Assembly (NCBI RefSeq): GCF_036865545.1
Contig: NZ_CP142208.1
Span: forward strand, 124,001-188,000
Length of the DNA stretch: 64,000 bases
Origin: Erwinia sp. E_sp_B01_1
GTDB lineage: Bacteria > Pseudomonadota > Gammaproteobacteria > Enterobacterales > Enterobacteriaceae
Reading direction: 5' to 3'
Positions 1 through 9,525 of this stretch are shown here, in pieces. Positions within the stretch are counted from its first letter, which is position 1, and each line of letters opens with the position of its first letter. The notes under the pieces are model-generated. The model ran no database searches. It saw only the letters and a program-made list of their open reading frames with translations, and had not been told where the DNA came from. The translations under genes were made by a program, and so were the position numbers.

Positions 1-1
1 T

Positions 2-1417
2 AAAGCCGGTAACCTGAACCACGCGATGCGCATCACCAAAGGCGAGCTGATTACCGTCTTTGACTGTGACCACGTAGCCACCCGTGCCTTCCTGCAGGCT
101 ACCGTCGCGCCGTTCCTGAAAGATCCCAAACTGGCCCTGTTACAGACGCCGCACTATTTCTATTCGCCGGATCCGTTTGAACGTAACCTCAAGGCCGCGC
201 GCGACATCCCTAACGAAGGCGCGCTGTTCTACGGCCCTGTTCAGCAGGGTAACGATAACTGGAATGCCACCTTCTTCTGCGGCTCCTGTGCGGTAATTCG
301 CCGATCGGCGCTGGAAGAAATTGGTGGCTTCGCCACAGAAACCGTGACCGAAGATGCCCACACCGCGCTGAAAATGCAGCGTCTGGGCTGGAAATCTGCC
401 TTCCTGGCCCTGCCGCTGGCGGCGGGTCTGGCTACAGAGCGTCTGGGTCTGCATATCGTTCAGCGTACCCGCTGGGCGCGTGGCATGACGCAGATTTTCC
501 GCGTGGATAATCCCCTGCTGGGTCGCGGCCTGAAGTGGCAGCAACGCCTGTGCTATCTCAACGCCATGCTGCACTTCCAGTTTGGCCTGCCGCGCGTGAT
601 CTTCCTGACGGCGCCGCTGGCTTATTTGCTGTTTAACCTGAACATCATTCACTCGTCAGCCAGCCTGATTTTCGCCTATGTGCTGCCGCACCTGGTGATG
701 TCGCTGTATGTGAACTCCCGTATGAATGGGCGCTTCCGCGCCACCTTCTGGGGTGAAATTTACGAAACGGTGATGGCGTTCCACCTGGTTATCCCGACGT
801 TCCTCACCATGATTTCGCCTAAACACGGCAAGTTTAACGTGACGGATAAGGGCGGCCTGCTGGATGTCGGCTTCTTCGATTTCAACATCGTGCGTCCTCA
901 TGTGATTTGTGCGGCACTGCTGCTGATTGGTGTGGTCAGCGGCATCGTGCGTGCTGTGGCGCATGACTATTTTGGTGTGGACCCTTACGTTATCGCGCTG
1001 AACGTTGGCTGGGCGCTGTTCAGTCTGATCATCCTGATGGCGGCCATTGCCGTGGCGCGGGAAACCAAACAGACCCGCAAAACTATCCGCATCGAAGTGG
1101 ACATTCCGGTAGTGCTGCATTACGCCAGCGGCATCTCTTCACGTACCACCACTGTCGATCTGTCGATGGGTGGAGCGCGGGTAAATGCACCCGATGATCG
1201 GCATGAAACGGACCAGATCGAAGCGATCGACCTGATGCTGCAATCCGGTGCTATCACCATTCCTGTTGGCACCATCGGTGCTGAAGAGGGGGTGATCCGT
1301 CTGAAGTTCGACGAGATCCCCCTGTCACGCCGCCGCGAGCTGGTGCGTGTGGTGTTATCCCGTGCTGATGCCTGGATTAAACCAGAAGGGGGAAAGACCG
1401 ACCTTTCCGCTCCCTGA
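2..1417 (+). CDS. bcsA: cellulose synthase catalytic subunit BcsA, first copy, 5'-truncated by window edge
   Basis: Inner-membrane GT2 glycosyltransferase that polymerises UDP-glucose into beta-1,4-glucan and passes it to BcsB. Coding is open from base 2 (KAGNLNHA), so the N-terminal part lies outside the window. Visible are the catalytic DCDH motif at about base 61, the FFCGS and TED motifs, the QRTRW acceptor motif at about 460-475, several membrane helices and a C-terminal PilZ domain. The PilZ domain binds c-di-GMP; its arginine-rich lead (ETKQTRKTIR) and DLSMGG motif are seen. The frame stops at 1415-1417, 97 bases before bcsB. Another frame then continues a BcsA-like tail up to an ATGA overlap with bcsB, so the stop looks premature (see 1381-1518). 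Identity is secure from motifs and from similarity to the second BcsA in this window. Confidence 0.95.
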   Translation, partial: KAGNLNHAMRITKGELITVFDCDHVATRAFLQATVAPFLKDPKLALLQTPHYFYSPDPFERNLKAARDIPNEGALFYGPVQQGNDNWNATFFCGSCAVIRRSALEEIGGFATETVTEDAHTALKMQRLGWKSAFLALPLAAGLATERLGLHIVQRTRWARGMTQIFRVDNPLLGRGLKWQQRLCYLNAMLHFQFGLPRVIFLTAPLAYLLFNLNIIHSSASLIFAYVLPHLVMSLYVNSRMNGRFRATFWGEIYETVMAFHLVIPTFLTMISPKHGKFNVTDKGGLLDVGFFDFNIVRPHVICAALLLIGVVSGIVRAVAHDYFGVDPYVIALNVGWALFSLIILMAAIAVARETKQTRKTIRIEVDIPVVLHYASGISSRTTTVDLSMGGARVNAPDDRHETDQIEAIDLMLQSGAITIPVGTIGAEEGVIRLKFDEIPLSRRRELVRVVLSRADAWIKPEGGKTDLSAP

Positions 1418-1518
1418 TAACCATTATCCGTACCGTATTTGAATTGTTCTGGCTGACCTGGAAAGACCGTCGTGCAAAACGTCAGACCCTGAAGGCTGAA
1501 GAGGATGGCGTGGCATGA
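1381..1518 (+). other. shifted-frame C-terminal tail of first bcsA, with GGGAAAG heptamer
   Basis: One frame back from the annotated bcsA end, codons are open from 1381 to TGA at 1516-1518. They read DRPFRSLITIIRTV, FELFWLTWKDRRAK and on. This aligns in position with the tail of the second BcsA (DKPIQSLADIVVLG after RADTW), and its stop overlaps the bcsB ATG as ATGA, as other genes of the operon do. The frames join at a run of five G (1388-1392). Bases 1390-1396 read G GGA AAG in the upstream frame, which has the form of a -1 slippery heptamer. Either one G is missing (mutation or sequencing error) or a programmed -1 shift makes the long form. Confidence 0.7.
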
Positions 1519-4007
1519 AGCGACTGATTTTCCCGGCGATCTGTTTTACCAGCGTTCTGACTTTGAGCAGCGTCTGGGCCGCACCGGAAAGCGTGACTCA
1601 GGACAGCTCTGCGCTGTCGCAGATCCCGCCTCCGGCCGGTCTCTCTTCTGCGGCTCAAACCGGGAGCGAGAGCTATGCTACCCAGATGAATCAGGCAACC
1701 AGTGATTCTTCGGCTGAGCAACCTTCAGCAGCGGATACCACTCAGGAACAGCCCGACCCGGCTATGAGCCTGCCAGCAGGTTTGCCGCCGTTGCCTGCGC
1801 CGGTCACTGAAGCTCCGGCTGGGGTTCCCCATGTGATGCTGAACCAGCCGCTCTCCACCACTATTTCGGTCGGCGAGATGGGCCAGACCAGCGGCATCCT
1901 GTTAACCGGCGGTCAGCTCCAGTCAGGGATTGTCTTTACGCTCCCCGGCGATGAAGTGATCACCAACGCCCGCCTGAACCTGTCACTGAAAGTGTCACAG
2001 GCTTTGGCCGCGCGTAACACCTCGCTGCAACTGATGCTTAACGGCCAGCCGCTGGGAACGCTGCCGCTCAGCGCCTCAGACAGCGAAAGCGAAGAGTATC
2101 AGCTGGATATTCCCGCCGCGATGGTGGTGTCCAGCAATAACCTCAGCTTTAAAATTAATGATGCGGATCAGCTGCTGTGCGAGCGCGACAGCGCCAGCCA
2201 GTATCAGGTCACCATCCTGCCAAAGACCAGACTGTCGCTGGAAGGCCAGCAGCTGAACATCGGTAACACGCTGCGCAATTTCCCGCGTCCGTTTATCGAT
2301 CCGTTGCGTATGACGCCGTCGAGCGTGGCAATGGTCTTTGGTCAGTCAGTGACGCAAGGGAAAGTCAGCGCTGCCGCTATTCTCTCCTCCTGGTTAGGCA
2401 TTCAGACCGATTATCGCGGGATTAACTTCCCGGTGCTGCGTAACGAACTGCCTGAGAAAAACGGCATCGTCTTTGCCCAGCCGGGTGAAACCATCGCCGG
2501 TCTGGTTGTGCCGGACGTCACCGGCCCGACGCTGCAATTGGTGGATAACCCGGTAAATCCGGTTTACAAGCTGATGCTGGTGATTGGCAAGGATGAAGAT
2601 GAACTTCGTCAGGCGGCATGGCGTCTGACCCAGCCGCTGAGCGTGGACAGCGCTTCGCTGGCGGTAGCCGGACAAAACATCCCGCTGAGCAAGCCTTATG
2701 ATGCGCCACGCTGGATCAACACCGATCGCCCGGTTCGCCTCAGCGAGCTGCTGCGTAAAGATCAGAGCCTGACCACTACCGGTATCTGGCATGATGCGCT
2801 GCGTGTTAACTTCCGCGCCGCACCAGACCTGTTCCTGTGGGATGGTGAAACCTTGCCGGTGCAGCTGACCTACCGCTTCCCGTCGGAAAGCTGGATTGAC
2901 GAGAACAAGTCGTTCCTCAACGTGGGTCTTAACGGGACCTTCCTGCGTAACCTCTCGGTGAACAAAGTCGGACTGTTAGAGAACATCTGGCACCGTCTGG
3001 GCGGCGATGCGCGTCAGGAAAATTACACCCTGAAGCTCGATCCCTACCTGATTTATGGCGACAACCAGCTTCAGCTCTATTTCAACATCAAGCCAAAAGA
3101 GAACGCGCCTTGCGGCGTGCTGACCAACAACAACATCAAGAGCCGTATTGAGGACGATTCGTATATCGATCTGAGCCATACGCGCCACTTTACGCTGTTG
3201 CCGAACCTGGCTTACTTCGTGGGGGCTTCGTTCCCGTTCACCCGTCTGGCGGACTACTCACAGACCGTGCTGATGCTGCCCTCCTCACCGAGCAATGCAG
3301 AGATCGGCACGCTGCTGGATATGGCAGGACGTTCTGGCAATGCCACGGGCGTGGCGCTGAGTCACAACAGTGTGATGTTCGGTATTCCGGCTGGTGGCAC
3401 CTCTTATCAGCGTCTGCAAAACAGCGACGTGCTGGCGGTGACCACCCTGGCTCAGACCGCCTTTAATCAGTCGATGTTGCAGGGGACTCCCTACGATGTT
3501 AACGGCCATACGCTGGGCGTGAAAGAGCCGACGCTGCTGGATAACCTGCGCGGCTGGCTGACCGGTGACTGGTATCGCCAGGCGGTGGATGCCGATCGCT
3601 ATTTCTCTTCCAATGAAGACTGGCGTGGATTTGTCAGTTACAGCTCGCCGTGGAACAGCTCCCGCGTGGTGGTGATGACCGTGGCAACCGATGATGCGCA
3701 GCTTTCACGCCTGCATCATGACCTGTCGCTACAGCGCATCAATGCCGGGATCCGTGGCGACACCGCCATCATCACTGATGAAAACGGCATCCGCAGCTTC
3801 CGCGTTGGCGCGCAGTTCCCGAGCGGACAAATGCCCTGGTACATGATGGTGGTCTGGTATGCCAACCAGCATGCCGTGGTGCTGGCGCTGCTGGCGCTGT
3901 TGTTCTCTGTCCTGGTGGGTCTGAGCACTGTCGTACTGCTTAAGCGGCACGCCTGGAAGCGTCTGAACCCGCAGAATGATGCCGATTCCTCTGGCGAGAA
4001 GAAGTGA
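1515..4007 (+). CDS. bcsB: cellulose synthase periplasmic subunit BcsB, first copy
   Basis: BcsB is the periplasmic, membrane-anchored partner of BcsA and guides the glucan through the periplasm. The 830-residue product begins with a signal peptide (MKRLIFPAICF..VWA) followed by a Pro/Ser/Gln-rich linker. It then has two repeats of jelly-roll carbohydrate-binding plus ferredoxin-like fold, and ends with one membrane anchor (VVLALLALLFSVLVGLSTVV) and a basic tail. The start ATG at 1515 has GAAGAGG upstream and overlaps the stop of the alternative bcsA tail. Its stop overlaps the bcsC start as TGATG. It resembles the BcsB at 17740-20040 throughout but has a longer N-terminal linker. Confidence 0.95.
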   Translation: MKRLIFPAICFTSVLTLSSVWAAPESVTQDSSALSQIPPPAGLSSAAQTGSESYATQMNQATSDSSAEQPSAADTTQEQPDPAMSLPAGLPPLPAPVTEAPAGVPHVMLNQPLSTTISVGEMGQTSGILLTGGQLQSGIVFTLPGDEVITNARLNLSLKVSQALAARNTSLQLMLNGQPLGTLPLSASDSESEEYQLDIPAAMVVSSNNLSFKINDADQLLCERDSASQYQVTILPKTRLSLEGQQLNIGNTLRNFPRPFIDPLRMTPSSVAMVFGQSVTQGKVSAAAILSSWLGIQTDYRGINFPVLRNELPEKNGIVFAQPGETIAGLVVPDVTGPTLQLVDNPVNPVYKLMLVIGKDEDELRQAAWRLTQPLSVDSASLAVAGQNIPLSKPYDAPRWINTDRPVRLSELLRKDQSLTTTGIWHDALRVNFRAAPDLFLWDGETLPVQLTYRFPSESWIDENKSFLNVGLNGTFLRNLSVNKVGLLENIWHRLGGDARQENYTLKLDPYLIYGDNQLQLYFNIKPKENAPCGVLTNNNIKSRIEDDSYIDLSHTRHFTLLPNLAYFVGASFPFTRLADYSQTVLMLPSSPSNAEIGTLLDMAGRSGNATGVALSHNSVMFGIPAGGTSYQRLQNSDVLAVTTLAQTAFNQSMLQGTPYDVNGHTLGVKEPTLLDNLRGWLTGDWYRQAVDADRYFSSNEDWRGFVSYSSPWNSSRVVVMTVATDDAQLSRLHHDLSLQRINAGIRGDTAIITDENGIRSFRVGAQFPSGQMPWYMMVVWYANQHAVVLALLALLFSVLVGLSTVVLLKRHAWKRLNPQNDADSSGEKK

Positions 4008-7000
4008 TGACCCTAATGAAAATGAAAACGCTTACCGCCAGACTTCGTCAGCTTCAGGTATCCGGGCTGGCTCTGGCTGCCTCCACACTGGTCTTCCCGG
4101 CGGTGGCAGCGGAAAACAATCCGGCCCTTCAGGCTCTGTTCGATCAGGCAAATTACTGGCACCAGAAGGCTCATGACGAGCTGGCCCGTGATGCGCTGAA
4201 CAAAGTGCTGATGGTCGATGGCAGTAACACTCAGGCGCTTTACCTGATGGCCTTGTGGGCCCAGCAGAGTGGCGATACCGCGACCGCAGGCAAATGGCGT
4301 GCCCGCCTCAATGAAGTGTCACCGAACGACTCCCGGCTGGTGGAACTGGAGCAGGCCCGTCAGTTGCAGTCTGTCCCGACGGCCCAGCTCAGCCTCGCAC
4401 GTCAGCAGGCACGCAGCGGCAACATCTCCGCTTCGTTGCAGACCTGGCGGAACACCTTCAGCGGTAACGAGCCGCCAGCCAGCGTGGCGGCGGAATACTA
4501 CCTGACGATGGCGGGCGACCGTTCGCTGCTGCCGCAGGCGGTGGATAATCTTCGTCAGTTCTCAGCGCAGAATCCTCAGGATAACGGCGCCAGGCTGGCG
4601 CTGGGTAAAGCCCTGACCTATCAGGAAGCGACCCGCCGTGAAGGGTTGCAGATGCTGGAAAGTATGGCTGACGGCAATCAGGATGCCGATCGGTCGCTGC
4701 GTCAGGCGCTGTTATGGCTTGGCCCGAAACCGGATGATGCGCCGCTTTATCAGAACTATCAGCAACGGCACCCACAGGATCGCACGGTGATGGACTATTA
4801 CCGTAAGAACGCCGGCGGCGCCGAAAAAGGCCAGGGCTTTACCGCGCTGAACAGCGGTGATGTAGCTGGTGCGCAATCGGCCTTCGATCAGGTGCTCCAG
4901 GCGAACCCGGAAGATGCCGATGCGTTAGCCGGTCTGGGCTATGTTGCCCAGCGCAACGGCAACTATGCGGCCGCAGCCGATTATCTTGAGCGCGCAGCGA
5001 AGCAGGGCGGTGACAGCAGCCAGCAACGTCAGCAGCAGTCGGCCGATGCACGTTTCTACGCACAGCTGGCGACCGCGCAGCAGGCGATGAAAGCGGGCAA
5101 CAGCGAGCAGGCGCTGAGCCTGAGCGAACCGCTGACTCAGGCTGAAGGCGAGAAGGGCGTGTCGGCGAAACTGTTCCGTGCCGACGTTCAGCGCCGCAAC
5201 AATCAGCTGGAGGCCGCTGAGCAAACTTACCGCTCTGTGATCCAAAGCGATCCGAATAACCGTCCGGCGAAAGAAGGCCTGTTCTACGTCCTGCGTCAGC
5301 AAAACCGTGGCGCAGAAGCCAATACCCTGCTCTCTTCCCTGCCGGACAGCGTGCGCGAAAGCGTAACGCCAAAGCCTGCCGTAACCAGCGATCCGGTCCG
5401 TCGTCAGGCTAAACAGGCGCTGGCCGCTGGCAATCCGCAGCAGGCTGTCACTATCCTGCAGCAGGGGATCCAGCGCTTCCCGACCGATCCCTGGGTCCGT
5501 CTGGATCTGGCACGTTTATATCAGCAGCAGGGCAACACCTCGCTGGCGGCTGGCGTGATGCAGCCGGCGTTCCGTAACGGTGCCAGCAACAACGAAATTT
5601 ACGCTGGCGCCCTGTTCGCCAGTGAAAGCGGCGCCTGGCAGCAGACGCAGACGCTGATCTCCCGCGTTCCTGTCCGCAGCCAGACCAGCGAGATGCGTGA
5701 GCTTTCACGTCGCGCTAACTTCAATCTGCAGATGGCTGTGGCAGAGCAGTATCTGGCGCAGGGATCTGACGCCGCAGCGGCTAACACGCTGAAGGCGCTG
5801 GCAGTCAATCCACCGGAGAACCCGGCTGATGCCGGTAATCTGGCAAAAGGGCTGGCCGATGCGGGTGACCTGACTACCGCCGTTTCGGTGGTACGCAACA
5901 GTATGCAGCGTGGCGTGAAAGGCAATGCGGGCGATTATGCCGCGCAGGTTGCAGTGCTGAATCAGGCTGGCCTGGGCGGTGAAGCGCAGACTTTCCTGAG
6001 CAATCCGGAATTGCAGTCGCGCAGTACGCCAACGCAGCTGGCCGGTATTCAGAATGGCTACGTGATCAACGAAGCCGATCGTCTGCGCTCGCAGGGACAA
6101 TATGCCGCCGCGTATGACAAGCTGATTGGCGCATTGCAGCACGATCCGCAGAACCAGGATCTGATGTTTGCCATGGGCCGTCTCTATCAGTCCGGCAAAA
6201 TGAACAAAGAAGCGGGCGTGGTCTATGACTACCTGATGACCCGCGATACGCCAACGCAGGATGCCCGCATCGGGGCGATAGATGTGGCGCTGGCCACCAA
6301 CGATCTGGCGAAAGCCAAAAGCCTGACCAGCGGACTGCGCGGCGAACCCACGCCGGAACGCCTGCTGTTAATGGCACGCGTGGCGGAAGCTGACGGCGAT
6401 CATCAACAGGCACTGGCCTACCTGCGCAATGCACGCGGTAAGATGATTGGGCTGAACGGCGGCACCGACGGATCCAATCCGGCTATCGGTGGCCTGGCGC
6501 TGAACGATAATCCGTTTATCAACCGAACCACGCCTTCCCAGCGTCGTTCGCCTTCTGCTTACGGCTCTGTGATGCCGTGGCAGCAGACCCCGGCGGGCAG
6601 CGATGCTGCGCTGCAAACCACGGGTGTGGCAGCCCCAACCCAGCAGAGCCGTACCCTGCATCAGATCGACACCATGATGGACGATCTGCAGGAGCGTACC
6701 GGCACCTGGGTGCAGGGCGGGGTTCAGGTCAGAGGACGTGACGGTGAATCGGGCCTCAGCAAGCTGACGGAAGCCAAAGCACCGCTGACCTGGTCAACCG
6801 TGCCTTATGGCGACACGCGCTTTGACTTCACTCTGACGCCGGTGACGTTAAGTGCAGGCAGTGCTTCCGGCACTTCTACTTCACGCTTTGGCTCTCAGGC
6901 GCTGGAGCAGGGGCGTAGCGCTCAGGCCAACGACATTCTGCCCTCTGAAGTGAAGCTGGATTCTCCGGGATCGCAGACCGCTTCCGGTGTGGAAGTGAAT

Positions 7001-7822
7001 CTGGGCCTGACCAACGATACCTTTAAAATTGACCTGGGCTCAACGCCGCTGGGTCAGGATCTCAGCACCCTGGTGGGCGGCATTCAGTGGTCACCTAAAC
7101 TCACGGATTACCTGACGCTGATCCTCACCGGCGAGCGCCGTGCCGTCACTGACAGCCTGCTCTCTTATGTCGGTGCGGAAGATAAACTCAGCGGCAAACG
7201 CTGGGGCCGCGTAACCAAAAACGGTGGTGATGCGCTGTTGAGTTATGACAACGGTGATGCCGGGTTCTACTTTGGTGCGGGGGGTTACAGCTACATTGGC
7301 GAGAACGTCGAAAGCAACCAGAGTGTGATGGGTCAGGCGGGCGCTTATGTTCGTCCGTTCCATGACGAGAACGGTGAGCTGAAAACCGGTATCAGCATGA
7401 GCTGGATGGATTTCTCGAAAAATCTCAGCTACTACAGCTACGGCCAGGGCGGTTACTTCAGCCCGCAGAACTTTGTCGCCGTCTCGTTACCGGTTGACTG
7501 GAGTAAGAACTACGACGATTTGAAAGTGAAGGTGGGCGGCTCCGTAGGCTACCAGTCTTACTCTCAGGATCGCAGCGCTTACTTCCCGACCGATCCGGAA
7601 AAACAGGCTCAGCTTGAAAGCTATTACAACGCCGGTTACGCCACCGAGGCTTACTATTCTGGCGGCAGCAAAAATGGCATTGGCTATAATCTGCATGCCG
7701 GTGCGGATTACAAGGTGAACAAAGACATCACCCTTGGTGGCCAGCTTGGCTACGATACCTTCGGTGACTACAACGAAAGCACCGCCCGACTCTACTTCCG
7801 CTATATGCTCGGAGACAAATAA
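4007..7822 (+). CDS. bcsC: cellulose export protein BcsC, first copy (TPR + outer-membrane barrel)
   Basis: BcsC carries the glucan across the periplasm and outer membrane. The product of about 1271 residues has a signal peptide (ending near FPAVAAE) and many TPR repeats to about residue 830. A low-complexity linker follows, and the C-terminal 330 or so residues form the BcsC-type beta-barrel, with alternating aromatic strands ending in RLYFRYMLGDK. An in-frame GTG at 4004 and an ATG at 4016 are also possible; I chose ATG 4007 because it overlaps the bcsB stop as TGATG. bcsD follows after 2 bases. It is longer than the usual enterobacterial BcsC (about 1150), as expected for bcsD-containing operons. 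Confidence 0.94.
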   Translation: MTLMKMKTLTARLRQLQVSGLALAASTLVFPAVAAENNPALQALFDQANYWHQKAHDELARDALNKVLMVDGSNTQALYLMALWAQQSGDTATAGKWRARLNEVSPNDSRLVELEQARQLQSVPTAQLSLARQQARSGNISASLQTWRNTFSGNEPPASVAAEYYLTMAGDRSLLPQAVDNLRQFSAQNPQDNGARLALGKALTYQEATRREGLQMLESMADGNQDADRSLRQALLWLGPKPDDAPLYQNYQQRHPQDRTVMDYYRKNAGGAEKGQGFTALNSGDVAGAQSAFDQVLQANPEDADALAGLGYVAQRNGNYAAAADYLERAAKQGGDSSQQRQQQSADARFYAQLATAQQAMKAGNSEQALSLSEPLTQAEGEKGVSAKLFRADVQRRNNQLEAAEQTYRSVIQSDPNNRPAKEGLFYVLRQQNRGAEANTLLSSLPDSVRESVTPKPAVTSDPVRRQAKQALAAGNPQQAVTILQQGIQRFPTDPWVRLDLARLYQQQGNTSLAAGVMQPAFRNGASNNEIYAGALFASESGAWQQTQTLISRVPVRSQTSEMRELSRRANFNLQMAVAEQYLAQGSDAAAANTLKALAVNPPENPADAGNLAKGLADAGDLTTAVSVVRNSMQRGVKGNAGDYAAQVAVLNQAGLGGEAQTFLSNPELQSRSTPTQLAGIQNGYVINEADRLRSQGQYAAAYDKLIGALQHDPQNQDLMFAMGRLYQSGKMNKEAGVVYDYLMTRDTPTQDARIGAIDVALATNDLAKAKSLTSGLRGEPTPERLLLMARVAEADGDHQQALAYLRNARGKMIGLNGGTDGSNPAIGGLALNDNPFINRTTPSQRRSPSAYGSVMPWQQTPAGSDAALQTTGVAAPTQQSRTLHQIDTMMDDLQERTGTWVQGGVQVRGRDGESGLSKLTEAKAPLTWSTVPYGDTRFDFTLTPVTLSAGSASGTSTSRFGSQALEQGRSAQANDILPSEVKLDSPGSQTASGVEVNLGLTNDTFKIDLGSTPLGQDLSTLVGGIQWSPKLTDYLTLILTGERRAVTDSLLSYVGAEDKLSGKRWGRVTKNGGDALLSYDNGDAGFYFGAGGYSYIGENVESNQSVMGQAGAYVRPFHDENGELKTGISMSWMDFSKNLSYYSYGQGGYFSPQNFVAVSLPVDWSKNYDDLKVKVGGSVGYQSYSQDRSAYFPTDPEKQAQLESYYNAGYATEAYYSGGSKNGIGYNLHAGADYKVNKDITLGGQLGYDTFGDYNESTARLYFRYMLGDK

Positions 7823-7824
7823 GC

Positions 7825-8292
7825 ATGAGTGAACTTACAGACCGCACGCTGAATTACTATCGTCAGCAGCAGTATCAGCCAGGCTGGTTTGATTTACTGA
7901 GCGTGATGATTAACGGTATGTTACGCAATGCAGGAGAGCGTGAAAGCCACGCCTTCCTGCAGCAGATGGGCGAAACTCTGGCGACCCGCTACCCGTTGGC
8001 TGCGGCCCAAACCGTGGCCGATCTGGAACAGCAGATCAACGCGGTACTGGCTCAGTTCAACTGGGGTTTTGTGGATGTGCAGCCGCATGAGAACGCCGTG
8101 GTTATCTCTCATATGGCGCTGCCACCGGGCGATGGGCAGATTGAAGCCCGCCAGTGGCGTCAGGCTTTGGCTGCTGTGTTGCTTGGGCTTTATGCGCGTT
8201 GGTTACGCGATCAGGGGGGCGATCATGCCGTACCGCTGGTGTGTGAAGAGACCGACAGCGAAGCAACGCTGAATTTCCGTTATCAGAAGTGA
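7825..8292 (+). CDS. bcsD: cellulose synthase subunit BcsD
   Basis: The 155-residue product has no signal peptide and matches the BcsD (AcsD) family, beginning [16 protein letters not shown]. In Komagataeibacter BcsD forms octameric barrels that help bundle glucan chains. bcsD marks the operon type found in some enterobacteria alongside an E. coli-like locus, which is the arrangement seen here. It follows bcsC by 2 bases and overlaps the most upstream possible bcsZ start (GTG 8289). The bcsZ ribosome site GAGGA covers its stop codon, so translation is probably coupled. I know of no catalytic role for it. Confidence 0.9.
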   Translation: MSELTDRTLNYYRQQQYQPGWFDLLSVMINGMLRNAGERESHAFLQQMGETLATRYPLAAAQTVADLEQQINAVLAQFNWGFVDVQPHENAVVISHMALPPGDGQIEARQWRQALAAVLLGLYARWLRDQGGDHAVPLVCEETDSEATLNFRYQK

Positions 8293-8303
8293 GGAAGCTA
8301 ACG

Positions 8304-9302
8304 ATGTCTCTGCTCAGAGCGGGCGTGATGATCATTGCGATGGTGGTGGGCTGTGCGCAGGCCACCGCGTCCGATGGATGGAGTAGTTTTAAAACCCGCT
8401 TTATGACCAGCGATGGGCGGATCCAGGACACCGGCAACAACAACGTCAGCCACACCGAAGGGCAGGGCTATGCGATGCTGATGGCGGTCTGGTACAACGA
8501 CCGCAACAGCTTCGACAGCCTGTGGCGCTGGACGCAGCAGCATCTGAAAAACCCGCAGAATGGCCTGTTCTACTGGAAATATATTCCCGACGCGGCCGAT
8601 CCGGTGGCAGATAAAAACAATGCCTCCGATGGCGATGTGCTGATCGCCTGGGCGCTGCTGAAAGCGGGCCAGAAGTGGCAGAATCAGGCTTATCTTCAGG
8701 CATCTGACCGGATTCAGAAGGCGATCATTCAGCGTGATGTGATTACCTTTGGCGGTTATACGGTGATGCTGCCGGGCGCGCAGGGGTTTAATAAAACCAG
8801 TTATGTGGTGCTGAACCCCTCTTATTTCCTGTTCCCCGCCTGGCGTGACTTTGCCGCGCGCAGTCACCTGAAAGTCTGGAATAACCTGATCGACAGCGGC
8901 ATGGATCTGCTGTCGAAAATGCGTTTCGGCGATGCCGGGTTACCGGTTGACTGGGTGGCGCTGAATGCCGATGGCACGGTTGCCCCCGCCACCGCCTGGC
9001 CACCGCGCTTTAGCTACGATGCGATCCGCGTGCCGTTATATGTTTACTGGTATGACGCGCAGAGCCTGCAGCTGGTGCCTTTCCAGCGTTACTGGATGAG
9101 TTTCTCCAGGCTGCAAACGCCGGCGTGGATTGACGTAATGAGCAACAACAAAGCGCCCTACAATATGGCAGGCGGTTTGCTGGCGGTACGTGATTTAACG
9201 CTGAATGAGGTGGGGAATGTGAGCGATCGGCTGGATGAAAAAGAGGATTATTACTCTTCCAGCCTGCACCTGCTCAGCTGGCTTGCGCTGAAGGATCGAT
9301 AA
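8304..9302 (+). CDS. bcsZ: periplasmic endo-1,4-beta-glucanase BcsZ (GH8)
   Basis: GH8 endoglucanase that trims nascent cellulose in the periplasm. From ATG 8304 it has 332 residues with a signal peptide ending near QATA-S. The family signature HTEGQGYAM contains the predicted acid Glu52, and the DGD of [14 protein letters not shown] and a C-terminal LHLLSWLAL are also typical. I prefer ATG 8304, with GAGGA seven or so bases upstream, over in-frame GTG 8289, which has no such site and would add residues before the signal peptide. It is the last gene of the first operon and the only bcsZ in the window; the second operon lacks one. Confidence 0.93.
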   Translation: MSLLRAGVMIIAMVVGCAQATASDGWSSFKTRFMTSDGRIQDTGNNNVSHTEGQGYAMLMAVWYNDRNSFDSLWRWTQQHLKNPQNGLFYWKYIPDAADPVADKNNASDGDVLIAWALLKAGQKWQNQAYLQASDRIQKAIIQRDVITFGGYTVMLPGAQGFNKTSYVVLNPSYFLFPAWRDFAARSHLKVWNNLIDSGMDLLSKMRFGDAGLPVDWVALNADGTVAPATAWPPRFSYDAIRVPLYVYWYDAQSLQLVPFQRYWMSFSRLQTPAWIDVMSNNKAPYNMAGGLLAVRDLTLNEVGNVSDRLDEKEDYYSSSLHLLSWLALKDR

Positions 9303-9303
9303 A

Positions 9304-9330
9304 AAAAGGCCGCTCAATGAGCGGCCTTTT
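9304..9330 (+). terminator. rho-independent terminator after bcsZ
   Basis: Perfect 11-bp stem AAAAGGCCGCT / AGCGGCCTTTT with a five-base loop, immediately after the bcsZ stop. It is identical to the hairpin at 10166-10192 and lies inside the first 126-bp direct repeat. Confidence 0.9.
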
Positions 9331-9345
9331 CAATTGTGAAATGAT

Positions 9346-9429
9346 TTATTTGACCAGCTCAGCCGTTAACCAGGCAACGTTGTCTACGCGTGCGCCGGTG
9401 ATTTTGTAGGAAGCCCCCGCCTGATGAGC
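9346..9429 (-). pseudogene. DUF1471 gene 3' fragment
   Basis: The reverse strand encodes the last 27 or so residues of the intact DUF1471 protein at 10208-10417 (AHQAGASYKITGARVDN...LTAELVK), with one Tyr to Trp change. Homology stops sharply at 9429/9430 and no start or signal peptide precedes it. It is a non-functional remnant created with the direct repeat. Confidence 0.85.
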
Positions 9430-9471
9430 TAATGAGAAAAGCACGATGAGTTTTTGCTCGCATATAGCGTT

Positions 9472-9513
9472 GCAAAATAGACTTTTCAAGGTGTACTATG
9501 TACTCCTTGAAAA
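9472..9513 (+). promoter_or_regulatory. promoter and palindromic operator of the toxin-antitoxin pair
   Basis: A sigma-70-like promoter is seen: TTGCAA at 9472-9477, 16-base spacer, TACTAT at 9494-9499. An inverted repeat with 9-base perfect arms TTTTCAAGG (9483-9491) and CCTTGAAAA (9505-9513) and inner GTAC pairs is centred on the -10 box. This is where the XRE-type antitoxin would be expected to bind for autoregulation; that binding is inferred. Confidence 0.7.
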
Positions 9514-9525
9514 GGAGTTCCACCT

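Larger units (their letters stand above)
9304..9429 (+). repeat. 126-bp direct repeat, copy 1
   Basis: Copy 1 matches 10166-10291 (offset 862 bases) with about four mismatches and no gaps. It holds a terminator hairpin plus the reverse-strand 3' end of the DUF1471 gene. The two copies bracket the toxin-antitoxin pair exactly, like attachment-site or recombination scars. Confidence 0.92.
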
